DNA from: Gemmatimonadota bacterium
GTDB lineage: Bacteria > Gemmatimonadota > Gemmatimonadetes > Gemmatimonadales > GWC2-71-9
Assembly: GCA_016794825.1 (NCBI GenBank)
Contig: JAEUJH010000148.1
Span: 1 to 36,252 of the forward strand
Length of the DNA: 36,252 nucleotides
Direction: 5' to 3'
Position numbers and translations under genes: made by a program. The notes beneath the pieces were generated by a model that saw only the letters and a list, made by a program, of their open reading frames with translations, was not told the DNA's origin and searched no databases. Below are positions 16,642 to 24,262 of this stretch, piece by piece. Positions within the stretch are counted from its first letter, which is position 1. The number at the start of each line of letters is the position of its first letter.

Positions 16642-17186
16642 CCGCCCGGCTTCGATGCCTTGCTCGCGCCGTGGAGAAACCGGGCGTAGCCGATTTCGGC
16701 GGCGTTCTTCATCAGCTCGATCGTGGCCCACGCCACGACGTCACCGAACGGATGGTCCTGGAACGGCCACTTGGTCCGCGCGGTCGAGCGAAGTTCCTCC
16801 TCGGTGAGCGCGGCGATCCGGGCCCGCCATCGCTCGTGGCAGTCATCGAGGACGGCCCGGACGGCTTCGGCGCTGCCCGGCCAGTGGATGGCTTCGCGGG
16901 TGAGCGTGGCGTCGCCGAAGGAATGGTCGAGCGCCATCCGCCACCAGAAGGTCATATGCCAGGTGAGCCACCCGATGGTCGGCGGACCGATGTCGTACCC
17001 TTCGCGATCCGGCCAGTCGGCCCGCCAGGTCCCATCGGGTTGGCGACGCAGTTCGAGGCCGACTGTCGCCGGGCGCCAGAGGCACTCGTCGGTGGTGAGC
17101 CCGTCGAGATGGTAGGAGGCGAGTTGCCACGCGATGTCGAACTGGCGGAGCAGAAACCCGCCGGTACCGGGCGTCTGAGCAGTCAT
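16638..17186 (-). CDS. DinB/YfiT-family metal-binding protein
   Basis: A 182-residue four-helix-bundle protein of the DinB superfamily. The motif LASYHLDGLT (His near residue 26) and GWLTWHMTFWWR (His near 77) supply two metal ligands; the third position falls in ELMKNAAEIGYARFL near 160-174, a variant common in this branch. Superfamily members are metal-dependent thiol (bacillithiol, mycothiol) transferases or proteins of unknown function; DinB itself is induced by DNA damage. The ATG has no good Shine-Dalgarno of its own; a mini-ORF with a strong one overlaps it (see 17183-17215). The stop overlaps the DUF429 start. Confidence 0.82.
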   Translation of the reverse strand: MTAQTPGTGGFLLRQFDIAWQLASYHLDGLTTDECLWRPATVGLELRRQPDGTWRADWPDREGYDIGPPTIGWLTWHMTFWWRMALDHSFGDATLTREAIHWPGSAEAVRAVLDDCHERWRARIAALTEEELRSTARTKWPFQDHPFGDVVAWATIELMKNAAEIGYARFLHGASKASKPGG

Positions 17187-17215
17187 CGGCCGGCCGGGTT
17201 GATCAGGGCTGGCAT
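17183..17215 (-). CDS. Possible 10-residue leader mini-ORF coupled to DinB
   Basis: On the minus strand GGAGG (17225-17221) lies five bases before an ATG at 17215 that reads MPALINPAGR and stops at a TGA overlapping the DinB ATG (ATGA, 17186-17183). This is the best ribosome-binding site in the region, while DinB itself has none. The mini-ORF is in a different frame from DinB, so it is not simply a longer DinB start. It may couple translation or be a residue of a frameshifted start. Confidence 0.45.
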   Translation of the reverse strand: MPALINPAGR

Positions 17216-17398
17216 GGAAACCTCCATCGGCGGCATCGGGGGAACGGAAAACCTAATCCGCCCCCGAACCGGTCCGCCAACGGAATGGCCTGGGCCCGCC
17301 CGAACAAGTCCTCAAATGGAGTGCCCCAGGGAGGAGACCGTGCCGCGCCCCCACCGGCTGGGCGGCCAGAAGGGACCCCTGAGCAGGGCTTTCGAAAG
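17216..17398. other. Non-coding gap between the DinB unit and the ADOP permease
   Basis: About 180 bases without a supported gene. The right third contains only GC-rich sequence and no intrinsic terminator for the permease operon that I could see. On the minus strand TAGGTT (in GGATTAGGTTTTCC, about 17250-17255) is the only -10-like hexamer, with TTGGCG 19 bases upstream, a weak candidate promoter for the mini-ORF/DinB unit. Confidence 0.3.
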
Positions 17399-20113
17399 CT
17401 ACGTGCTGCGAATGGCCGCCACTGGATCGATCCGCGCCGCCCGCCGCGCGGGGAGGTACGCTGACACCAAGGCCGCGGCTCCGAGCCCAACGGCCACGAG
17501 GGCGAGAATCACCCCATCCAGCGACCGGGCGCCGACGAGGAGGTTGGCGAGTGCCCGGGTCAGGAGGATCGCCCCGACCAGACCTAGCCCGATGCCGATT
17601 CCCGCAAGGCGGGCGCCGTCCGCCACGATGGAACGAACCACCGTCCGGTCACTGGCCCCGAGCGCCATCCGGAGCCCGATTTCCTGAGTCCGCTGGGACA
17701 CCGAGTAGGAGATCACGCCGTACAGCCCCACCAGCGTGAGCACCACGGCCACCATTCCGATCACCGACGCGAAGGTGGCCACCACCCGAAACACGAGCAT
17801 GCCGTTCGGGCTGGTCTCCAGCATTTCGTCGACCGATTGCACGTCGAACGGCACCAACTGCCGGTCGGCGGCCTGGATCGCTTTCCGGACGGCCGGGATC
17901 AGGTCGTTCGGCTCGGTGGTGGTCCGGACAGTCAGATAGACTGCCGGCTGATATCGCTGCGCCATCGGGACGTAGGCGTAGGCGCGGGGCGCTTCGGCGA
18001 TGATCATGTAGAGCCCGTTCCGGGCCACCCCGACGACCTCGAGGGGCCGGTCGGACCCGGAAAGTCGCACGGTCCGGCCGAGGGCCGGCTGCCCGGGAAA
18101 GAGCCTTTCCGCCGCCAACTGGTTCAGGATCACGACGCCCTTCCGGGTCGAGTCGTCGGCCTCGGTAAAGGCCCGTCCCTCGAGAATCGGGATGCCCATC
18201 GTCTCGAAGTAGGAGGGACCGACGGTGCCACCGAAGAGGGTCACCGTTCCGTCTCGGCTGGTCTGGCCCGCGACCTCCGACTGGACCTCGAACATGTCGC
18301 TCGCGCCCTTCTTGATCGGAACGGCGGTCGACCAGGCCACGGATTGAACCCCGGGGACGGCCGCGACGGCTCGTTCGATCCGAACCATCGCCTCCGTCGC
18401 GCTGGCCCGGTCGTAGCGCGCCAGCGAGGCATCGAGACCAAGCGACAGGAGGTGATCGGACCGGATGCCAAGGTCCACCTTCTCGACCTGTTTGGCGCTG
18501 ACGACGAAGAGGCCAGCGCTGACCAGCACCACCACCGACGCCGCCACCTGCACCACCACCAGACCGCTCCGGATCCGCCGACCCCGCCCGCTGGTGCCCG
18601 CCCTGCCCCCCTCGCGAATCCGCGCCTGGAGGGCGAACGCGGAGGCCGAGAGGGCGGGCCCGATCCCGGCAACCACCCCGGTGCAGAGCGTCACCGCCAC
18701 CGCCATCAGGAACACCCGGTGGTCGAGCCCGAGTCCCCACGACATCGTCATCCCGCCGAACGAGAGCGGAATCGAACGGAGGCCGCCGATCGCCACCGCA
18801 GCCAGTCCCCAACCCGCGGCCAGGGCAAGGAGGGCCAGGATCAGGGTCTCAGTCAGGAGCTGCATCACCAGTCTTCCCCTCGAGGCGCCAAGCGCCTGGC
18901 GGACGGCCAGTTCCTGCTGGCGCGTCGTGGCCCGCGACAGGATCAGGTTGGTGGCGTTGACCGCGGCGGTCAGCAGCACCAACAGCGCCAGGACCGCGAA
19001 CACCACGCCGGCCATGACGGTGCCGTTCGCGGCCGCCAGGGCGGGCCGGGCCCGCGACTCGGGATACGCCACCAGTCGAAACCCGTCGCCGATTTCCGGA
19101 TACTCCGATTCCAGCCGCGCGGACATCAGCGTCAAAGCCGCCCGGATGTCGCCAATCGACCGGTGGGCCACGCGCCGCGCGATCAGGCTGTACCGGCCGG
19201 CATCGATGCGTTCCGCCACCTCGACCGGAGTGTTCTCGAGCGACGGCACGACACCGGCCGGCACGAACCCGCTCACCTGGAAGAGGTGCTCCGTCCCGTG
19301 AAACCCGGGTGGCGTCACCCCGATCACCTCGAAGGGAAGGGTGTTGACGAGGACCGTCCGACCCACGATGCCGGGATCGGCGCCAAACCGAGTCCGCCAG
19401 GCCTTGTCGGTCAGGACCAGCACCCGAGCCCGGTCGCGGTCGTCCGCCAGGGTGAACATTCGGCCGCGCGCCGCCGGAACCCCGAGCACCGAGAAGTACG
19501 TGCCGGTGGCAGCCAGGAAGATGGCCCGCTCGCCCGACTCGGCGCCGGGGACGCGAATGGCGCCCGCCAGGATGGTGACCCCCGCCGCGTCCTCGAACAG
19601 GTCCGTGCGATCCGCCAGATCCCGCACGGTCGGCGGGCTCAGCAGTTGGGCGGCCATCTGCCCCAGGGCCCGGTTGGACGAGCCGACCACCACCAGACGA
19701 TCGGCGTGCCGGACCGGCAGCGGGCGGAGCAGGAACGCGTCAATGAGACTGAGCACGACGGTGGCCGCGGCAATGCCGAGACCGAGAGAGCTGACCGTCA
19801 TCACGGTGAAGCCGGGCCGCTTGAGCAGGCCCCGAACCCCGTAGCGGACGTCCTGCCACAATTCCTGGAGCCGAAACGCCAGCGTCATTCGTCGTCCTCG
19901 TTTCTCTTCGATGCGGTGGAGCGTGGCCCGGATCCGGCGCCGATCGCCAAACCGCCGGACCGCCTCCCGCCGCGCCTGGTCAGGCGTGAATCCCTGCCGC
20001 TCCAGTTCCTTGGCGCGCATCTCGACATGAAAGTCCAGCTCGTCGTCGACCTCCGGCCGGAACCGGGCCGAGAGGTAGCGCCAGTAGCGCTGCCACAGCG
20101 GGTCGTCGCGCAT
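17399..20113 (-). CDS. ADOP-family MacB/FtsX permease, full length
   Basis: A 904-residue permease. Residues about 1-75 (MRDDPLWQRYWRYLSARFR, then EVDDELDFHVEMRAKELERQG and ARREAVRRFGD) are the cytoplasmic helical domain that defines ADOP proteins. Then come two repeated MacB-core/FtsX units: the first helix is near 100-125, the first periplasmic MacB_PCD domain near 130-335, three helices near 370-500, and a second core and FtsX part (ILNQLAAERLFPGQPALGRTV, and near the end AVVLTLVGLYGVISYSVSQRTQEIGLRMALGASDR). There is no adjacent ATPase gene, hence 'orphan'. The family may export peptides or act in envelope mechanotransmission; substrates are unknown. It starts four bases after the PadR stop and is clearly in its operon. 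Confidence 0.93.
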   Translation of the reverse strand: MRDDPLWQRYWRYLSARFRPEVDDELDFHVEMRAKELERQGFTPDQARREAVRRFGDRRRIRATLHRIEEKRGRRMTLAFRLQELWQDVRYGVRGLLKRPGFTVMTVSSLGLGIAAATVVLSLIDAFLLRPLPVRHADRLVVVGSSNRALGQMAAQLLSPPTVRDLADRTDLFEDAAGVTILAGAIRVPGAESGERAIFLAATGTYFSVLGVPAARGRMFTLADDRDRARVLVLTDKAWRTRFGADPGIVGRTVLVNTLPFEVIGVTPPGFHGTEHLFQVSGFVPAGVVPSLENTPVEVAERIDAGRYSLIARRVAHRSIGDIRAALTLMSARLESEYPEIGDGFRLVAYPESRARPALAAANGTVMAGVVFAVLALLVLLTAAVNATNLILSRATTRQQELAVRQALGASRGRLVMQLLTETLILALLALAAGWGLAAVAIGGLRSIPLSFGGMTMSWGLGLDHRVFLMAVAVTLCTGVVAGIGPALSASAFALQARIREGGRAGTSGRGRRIRSGLVVVQVAASVVVLVSAGLFVVSAKQVEKVDLGIRSDHLLSLGLDASLARYDRASATEAMVRIERAVAAVPGVQSVAWSTAVPIKKGASDMFEVQSEVAGQTSRDGTVTLFGGTVGPSYFETMGIPILEGRAFTEADDSTRKGVVILNQLAAERLFPGQPALGRTVRLSGSDRPLEVVGVARNGLYMIIAEAPRAYAYVPMAQRYQPAVYLTVRTTTEPNDLIPAVRKAIQAADRQLVPFDVQSVDEMLETSPNGMLVFRVVATFASVIGMVAVVLTLVGLYGVISYSVSQRTQEIGLRMALGASDRTVVRSIVADGARLAGIGIGLGLVGAILLTRALANLLVGARSLDGVILALVAVGLGAAALVSAYLPARRAARIDPVAAIRST

Positions 20114-20117
20114 CGGG

Positions 20118-20459
20118 TCAGCCGGTGGTGGGAGCCTGGAGAGCCTGGTACATCGCCTCCGCGAAGCGGAGGAACTCGCGAGACTCGACCTTGAGCTGGT
20201 TCCGGCCCGCGGGCGTCAGGCGGTAGAACCGGGCCCGCCGGTTGTTCTCCGACACGCCCCAGTCCGAACTGACCCAGCCCCGGTCCTCGAGCCGGTAGAG
20301 GGCCGGATAGAGCGAACCTTCGTCCACCTGAATGACGGAGCCGGTGGCCTCCTCGATCCAGCGCATGACCCCGTACCCATGGGTCGGCTGGACGGCGAGG
20401 GCCCGGAGGATGAGAAGATCGACGGTGCCCTTGAGCACCGGGACGGAATGGTCGGCCAT
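20118..20459 (-). CDS. PadR-family transcriptional repressor
   Basis: A 113-residue winged-helix protein of PadR-s1 size. VLKGTVDLLILRALAVQPTHGYGVMRWIEEATGS is the usual N-terminal helix and recognition region; VDEGSLYPALYRLEDRGWVSSDW (about residues 44-66) is the PadR wing with the diagnostic GSLYPALYRLE; RRARFYRLTPAGRNQL follows, then a short dimerisation helix. PadR proteins of this size are typically partners of ADOP permeases and repress their own operon, releasing on an effector or membrane stress. The start has AGGGGAAG upstream. The promoter and two operators lie just upstream (20467-20516). Confidence 0.93.
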   Translation of the reverse strand: MADHSVPVLKGTVDLLILRALAVQPTHGYGVMRWIEEATGSVIQVDEGSLYPALYRLEDRGWVSSDWGVSENNRRARFYRLTPAGRNQLKVESREFLRFAEAMYQALQAPTTG

Positions 20460-20466
20460 GGGTCTT

Positions 20467-20516
20467 CCCCTGAAGTACTAGGGGAAGATATCACGGCCCC
20501 CTAGTAGTTCAAGGGG
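20467..20516 (-). promoter_or_regulatory. PadR promoter flanked by paired inverted operators
   Basis: On the minus strand TTGAAC (20512-20507), 16 bases, TATCTT (20490-20485) forms a good sigma-70 promoter, and the PadR ATG is 25 bases downstream of the -10. Two palindromes bracket it: CCCCTAGTAGTTCAAGGGG (20498-20516, + strand), covering the -35, and CCCCTGAAGTACTAGGGG (20467-20484), covering the start site. Each has CCCCT/AGGGG arms, and one is nearly the reverse complement of the other. Centres are about 31 bp apart, three helical turns, so two dimers would bind on the same face and block the promoter. Confidence 0.75.
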
Positions 20517-20531
20517 AGAGCCTTCCGGGGG

Positions 20532-21104
20532 CTACGACGCCGCGTTTCCGACGATCGGGTAGCCGCATTTCGGACAGGGATGCCAGGGTGACAGGTCGGC
20601 GGCCGGCACCTGGTAATACTCCCGGAGCCGCCGCTCGGTTTCAGTCACGATCGCGACGCACTCGGCCGGTTCGAGCCGGCCGAACCCGGCCGACCAGGTG
20701 AGCCGCTCGGCAAACTGGGGGAAGACCGGTGCCTCGCCGAACCGGTGAGTCGGGGCGGTGGCGGTGGGGCTCCGGCCGAGCAGGTGGAGATGGACATTCC
20801 GATGGCGACGGGGATCCTTCCGGCCGGGTGGATCGGCGGCGTCGTTGAGGGCCCAGTTGCCGGCTTCCCAGTAGTTGAGGCAGCCGCCCTCGAGCTGCGG
20901 CAGCACGGTCAGCATCGCGTGTCCGACCGCGGCGACCAGGTACGACCAGCCGGCGAGTTCGGCGGCGGTGAGTTCGCTGCGTTCCCAGACCGGTCGGGCG
21001 GGCCAGACGACGAGGTTGCCGCCATCCTCGCGGCTCACCAGGGCAAAGCCCGGCTCGGGCAGCGTCAGCCGTCCGGCGCGACAGGAGAACAGGGTCATGG
21101 CCAT
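20532..21104 (-). CDS. HIT-like protein with C-terminal Cys motif
   Basis: A 190-residue protein. The core resembles histidine-triad/GalT-type nucleotide-binding proteins: FALVSREDGGNLVVWP near the N-terminus, and LNYWEAGNWALNDAADP followed by RNVHLHLLGRSP (about residues 101-112). In this segment the HxHxHxx triad is NxHxHxx, keeping the middle His that acts as nucleophile in the family. The C-terminus ends HPCPKCGYPIVG, a CxxC pair that could hold a zinc ion together with a nearby His. I infer a nucleotide hydrolase or transferase of unknown substrate. ATG 21104 and 21098 are both possible starts. It lies upstream of, and in the same direction as, the gene at 21150. Confidence 0.6.
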   Translation of the reverse strand: MAMTLFSCRAGRLTLPEPGFALVSREDGGNLVVWPARPVWERSELTAAELAGWSYLVAAVGHAMLTVLPQLEGGCLNYWEAGNWALNDAADPPGRKDPRRHRNVHLHLLGRSPTATAPTHRFGEAPVFPQFAERLTWSAGFGRLEPAECVAIVTETERRLREYYQVPAADLSPWHPCPKCGYPIVGNAAS

Positions 21105-21149
21105 GGTGGAGTTCCGTTCAAGCGAGGGGCGACGGGCGGTGGGGCCGGA

Positions 21150-21704
21150 TCAGCGCTCGTACCAGAGCACGACGTTGCCGTTGCCGAACGATCGGGTCCG
21201 GGTCAGACGGAGGAGCGGTCGCGCGGTCACGTCGGCAAACATCGTCCGGCCCGCGCCGAGGACGATCGGCTTGACCACGATCTGAAAGGCGTCGATCAGC
21301 CCCTCCTGCGTCAGCTGCGCCACCAGTCGCCCACTGCCAAGGATCAGCAGGTCGGGCCCGGGTTCGGCCTTGAGCCGCCGCACCGTGGCGGCGAGGTCGT
21401 CGCGAAACAACCGGGTGTTGTTCCACTCCGCCCGCTCCAGGGTCCGCGAGAACACGACCTTGGGGAGCCGGTTCATGGCCTCGGCCACGGAGGGGAGCGC
21501 GGCCATGGCGGCCGGGGTGGGCCAGAAGCCGGCCATCATCTGGTAGGTGATCCGCCCGAAGACCAGCTCGGCCCCGCCGCCCGCGTTCTCGGCGGTGAAC
21601 GCCGTCCACTCGGGGTCGGTGGCGTGGGCCCAGCTCATGTCGCCCGCGGCGTCGGCAAAGTAGCCGTCGAGCGAGACGGTGTTGAACACGGTCAGCTGCC
21701 GCAT
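21150..21704 (-). CDS. RibD C-terminal/dihydrofolate-reductase-like protein
   Basis: A 184-residue protein. I prefer ATG 21704, which gives RQLTVFNTVSLDGYFADAAGD; 12 further residues upstream are possible. The fold is that of the DHFR/RibD-C superfamily: the SLDGY segment, ELVFGRITYQMMAGFWP (about residues 49-65), PKVVFSRTL, LLILGSGRLVAQL (GSG nucleotide loop near 122), and a C-terminal IVLGAGRTMFADV. Such stand-alone proteins (YyaP type) bind NADPH; their substrates are usually unknown and they should not be equated with FolA. It lies head-to-head with the SDR gene at 21809, sharing a 104-base upstream region with a TATATT hexamer (21753-21758). Confidence 0.85.
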   Translation of the reverse strand: MRQLTVFNTVSLDGYFADAAGDMSWAHATDPEWTAFTAENAGGGAELVFGRITYQMMAGFWPTPAAMAALPSVAEAMNRLPKVVFSRTLERAEWNNTRLFRDDLAATVRRLKAEPGPDLLILGSGRLVAQLTQEGLIDAFQIVVKPIVLGAGRTMFADVTARPLLRLTRTRSFGNGNVVLWYER

Positions 21705-21808
21705 GAGGGCAATATGCCCGGCCCCGGCGCCTCCCGCCATCCGGACCGGACCTATATTCCGTCCACTACCCCTCCCTTTCTCAATCGATCCAACGGAGCA
21801 AACGACTC

Positions 21809-22576
21809 ATGGCCCAGTTTTCCCTGGCGGGCAAAGTGGCGGTCATTACCGGCGGCGGGTCGGGCATTGGCCTGGCGGCGGCGCGGCGGTTCGTGGCGGC
21901 GGGCGCGCGGGTCACCATCGCCAATCGGTCCGACTCCTCGGCGCTGGCCCGCGAGATCGGCGCCACCTACCATCGCACCGACGTGGCCGTCGAGGCGGAT
22001 GTGGCGGCCCTGATGACCGCGGTGGCGGACCGGGAGGGTGGCATCGACATCGTCGTCAACAACGCGGGCCACGGCGACGCGGGACTCGAGGTGGCCAACC
22101 TGACGCGCGAGGTGCTCCAGCGGCACCTCGACGTCAATCTCTTCGGCGTGCTCTACGGCATCAAGCACGGCGTGGCCCGAATGCGCGACGGCGGGAGCAT
22201 CATCAACGTCAGTTCCCTGGCCGGGCTGAGCAGTTTCCCGACCTACGGCGCCTACGTGGCCTCGAAATGGGCCGTGATCGGCCTCAGCAAATCGGCGGCG
22301 ACCGAACTGGCGCCCCGCCGGATCCGGGTCAACTGCGTCTGCCCGGGCACCATCGACACCCCGATCAACCACCAGGCGGGCGCCGAGGCCGAACTGGCCA
22401 TCGTCGAGACGGTGGCGCCGTTAGGCAGGATCGGGACCGCGGACGAGGCCGCGGCGGCGATTCACTTCTTTGCCTCCGACGACGCCGGGTACGTCACCGG
22501 GGCGGCCCTCGAGGTGGACGGGGGGTGGCTCGCGGGAACGTCGCTGGCCCTGATCGGCAAGGTGATGGGGGCCTGA
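21809..22576 (+). CDS. Short-chain dehydrogenase/reductase
   Basis: A 255-residue classical SDR with GGAG ten bases upstream. The cofactor loop TGGGSGIG is at residues 14-21. The adenine-ring Asp is in YHRTDVAV near 57, NNAGHGD near 86-92, and the catalytic residues are Ser in INVSSLAG near 136 and YVASK (Tyr near 150, Lys near 154). The C-terminal EVDGGWLAG is usual for the family. Gly-rich loop spacing and lack of an Arg cluster suggest NAD(H) rather than NADP(H), a weak inference. Substrate not deducible. VAPLGRIG contains a CGTTAGGC site (22419). Confidence 0.92.
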   Translation: MAQFSLAGKVAVITGGGSGIGLAAARRFVAAGARVTIANRSDSSALAREIGATYHRTDVAVEADVAALMTAVADREGGIDIVVNNAGHGDAGLEVANLTREVLQRHLDVNLFGVLYGIKHGVARMRDGGSIINVSSLAGLSSFPTYGAYVASKWAVIGLSKSAATELAPRRIRVNCVCPGTIDTPINHQAGAEAELAIVETVAPLGRIGTADEAAAAIHFFASDDAGYVTGAALEVDGGWLAGTSLALIGKVMGA

Positions 22577-22692
22577 TCCCCGGGGGAGCGCGCCGCCGGG
22601 GCCGGAAGTGGCCTCACCGACGACCGCCGAATGGATCTTGGCGCGGGCGGCGGCGCGTCCCACCTTGGGAGCCCACGCTTCCGAGAACCCTC

Positions 22693-23283
22693 ATGTCCGA
22701 CCTGGTCACCAACCCCGACCGCCGCGCCCTGATCCAATCCGCCACCGGCCTCGCCCTGGCCCGTCTCGCGGTCGGGCGACCGTTCGCACCCGACGTCGAG
22801 CGGGCCGCCCGCCCGCTGCCCGGCCGGGTCCCGCCCGGCAAGCCGGGCGAGTTCGATTTCCTGGCCGGCAACTGGCGGATCGCGCATCGCTGGCGCAAAC
22901 CGAGCGGTGAGTGGGACGAGTTTGCCGGCGAAGCCACCTGCTGGACCATCCTGGGCGGGATCGGCAGCGTCGAGGAACTGCGAATTCCGGCCCGCGATTT
23001 CAACGGCATGGGACTCCGGCTCCTCGACGTCGAGAAGAAGATCTGGTCCGATTTCTGGGTCAACGCCAAGAGCGGCGTCCTCACCACGCCCGGCACCACC
23101 GGCGGGTTCGAGAACGGCGTCGGGACCTTCACGTCGGAGGAGCAGGACGGCGACAAGCCAATGATGGTCCGCGGCGTCTGGGACCGGATTACCGGGCAGT
23201 CCCATCGGTGGCATCAGGCCGTTTCGCACGACGGCGGCAAGACCTGGCAGGAGACCTGGTTGATGGATTGGACCAAGGCCTGA
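22693..23283 (+). CDS. Exported DUF1579-like beta-barrel protein
   Basis: A 196-residue protein from ATG 22693; the longer frame crosses the SDR gene. The N-terminus (NPDRRALIQSATGLALARLAV) resembles a twin-arginine signal, though short. The mature part opens with GEFDFLAGNWRIAHRWRK, the typical start of DUF1579/THAP4-like small barrel domains, and ends HRWHQAVSHDGGKTWQETWLMDWTKA, also typical. Related proteins bind heme or lipids in some cases; nothing here proves that. It follows the SDR gene by 116 bases, which hold no clear promoter. Confidence 0.7.
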   Translation: MSDLVTNPDRRALIQSATGLALARLAVGRPFAPDVERAARPLPGRVPPGKPGEFDFLAGNWRIAHRWRKPSGEWDEFAGEATCWTILGGIGSVEELRIPARDFNGMGLRLLDVEKKIWSDFWVNAKSGVLTTPGTTGGFENGVGTFTSEEQDGDKPMMVRGVWDRITGQSHRWHQAVSHDGGKTWQETWLMDWTKA

Positions 23284-23347
23284 CCCGGGGGGTCGGCTAG
23301 ATTGCGGGACCCCGGCTCCACCGGGCGTTCACCGGAGCGCGGTCCGC

Positions 23348-24262
23348 ATGCTGGCGTTTCTTCTCCTGTTTGGGGTTCCGTCAACCGAGCCTGATACGGT
23401 GCTGGCTCGGACTCGTCAGGTCGCGGCCCGGTACGCCGACACCGCCGCCGCCCGCGCCGACGGGTTCGGCCCGCTTCGGATCGGGCGGATGGTGGACCTG
23501 ACGCCGTTCCAGGGCCAGCACTGGCTCCACTCCTGGCGAGTGTTCAGCGGTTCGCCCGACCTCGAATCGCCCAGTTTCGTGATGTATGCCCCGACCGAGG
23601 GCGGGTGGCGACCGGTCGGGTTGGCCTACAGCCGCCGGATGAACCGCGACACCCCGATGCCGGACGATCTGGGCGGGATGCCCGCGCCCTGGCACCTCCA
23701 CCAGCCGTGCGCGGTGGTCCCCGGCGAAGGCGTCGCCCTCGCGGATGGCGAGGCGGATTGCCGCGCCCGCGGCGGGGCACCCCGTCCACCCGAGATCGCG
23801 ATGGTCCATGCGTGGACGGTGCCCAATCCAGAGGGACCGTTCGCGCACGACAACGTGGCGCTTCCCTATTCCATTGCCGGCCTGACCCTGCCCCGCGCCA
23901 CCGACCTGGCGACGCCGGCCCGGGCCCGGAAGACGCGGGCGCTCGCCCTGGCGCTCGGCGAGTCGTTCGGGGCCATCCTGCCCTATGCCCGTCTGGTCGA
24001 AGCGGTCTCGACGATGCCCGGCCTGGCCGACTCGCTCGCGGCGCGGCGGGCCGCGATTCAGGCCCTGGTGCCCCGGCTCCGGGCAGCCGAGAAAGCCGGC
24101 GACCGGGCCACCCGGGCCAGCCTGGCCGACCGCGCCATCCAGGAGTGGGAAGCGCTACGCCGCCTCTACGCCGCCGGGGCGCCCAGCGCGGCGATCCGGA
24201 CCCAGCTCGAGCGGCAGCACGACCGGGCGTTAGGCGGGACCCCGGGACGTCACATGCACTGA
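23348..24262 (+). CDS. Exported protein with conserved-looking His/Cys segments, unknown function
   Basis: A 304-residue protein with a short signal peptide (MLAFLLLFGVPST). Central features are PWHLHQPCAVV (about residues 114-124) and, after GEADCRARGG, MVHAWTVPNPEGPFAHDN (about 154-171). The arrangement of three His, two Cys and the NPEGPF signature suggests a structural or metal site shared by an uncharacterised family of exported proteins. The C-terminal part is helical. TAGATT (23298-23303) 45 bases upstream is a candidate -10. The last 13 bases overlap the end of the convergent aminotransferase gene. ALGG near the end contains a CGTTAGGC site. Confidence 0.65.
   Translation: MLAFLLLFGVPSTEPDTVLARTRQVAARYADTAAARADGFGPLRIGRMVDLTPFQGQHWLHSWRVFSGSPDLESPSFVMYAPTEGGWRPVGLAYSRRMNRDTPMPDDLGGMPAPWHLHQPCAVVPGEGVALADGEADCRARGGAPRPPEIAMVHAWTVPNPEGPFAHDNVALPYSIAGLTLPRATDLATPARARKTRALALALGESFGAILPYARLVEAVSTMPGLADSLAARRAAIQALVPRLRAAEKAGDRATRASLADRAIQEWEALRRLYAAGAPSAAIRTQLERQHDRALGGTPGRHMH

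Noticed and set aside
17837-20194. A 785-codon plus-strand frame opposite the ADOP permease
   Set aside because: Low-complexity Arg/Gly/His/Pro content and exact containment in the permease gene mark it as a shadow frame.
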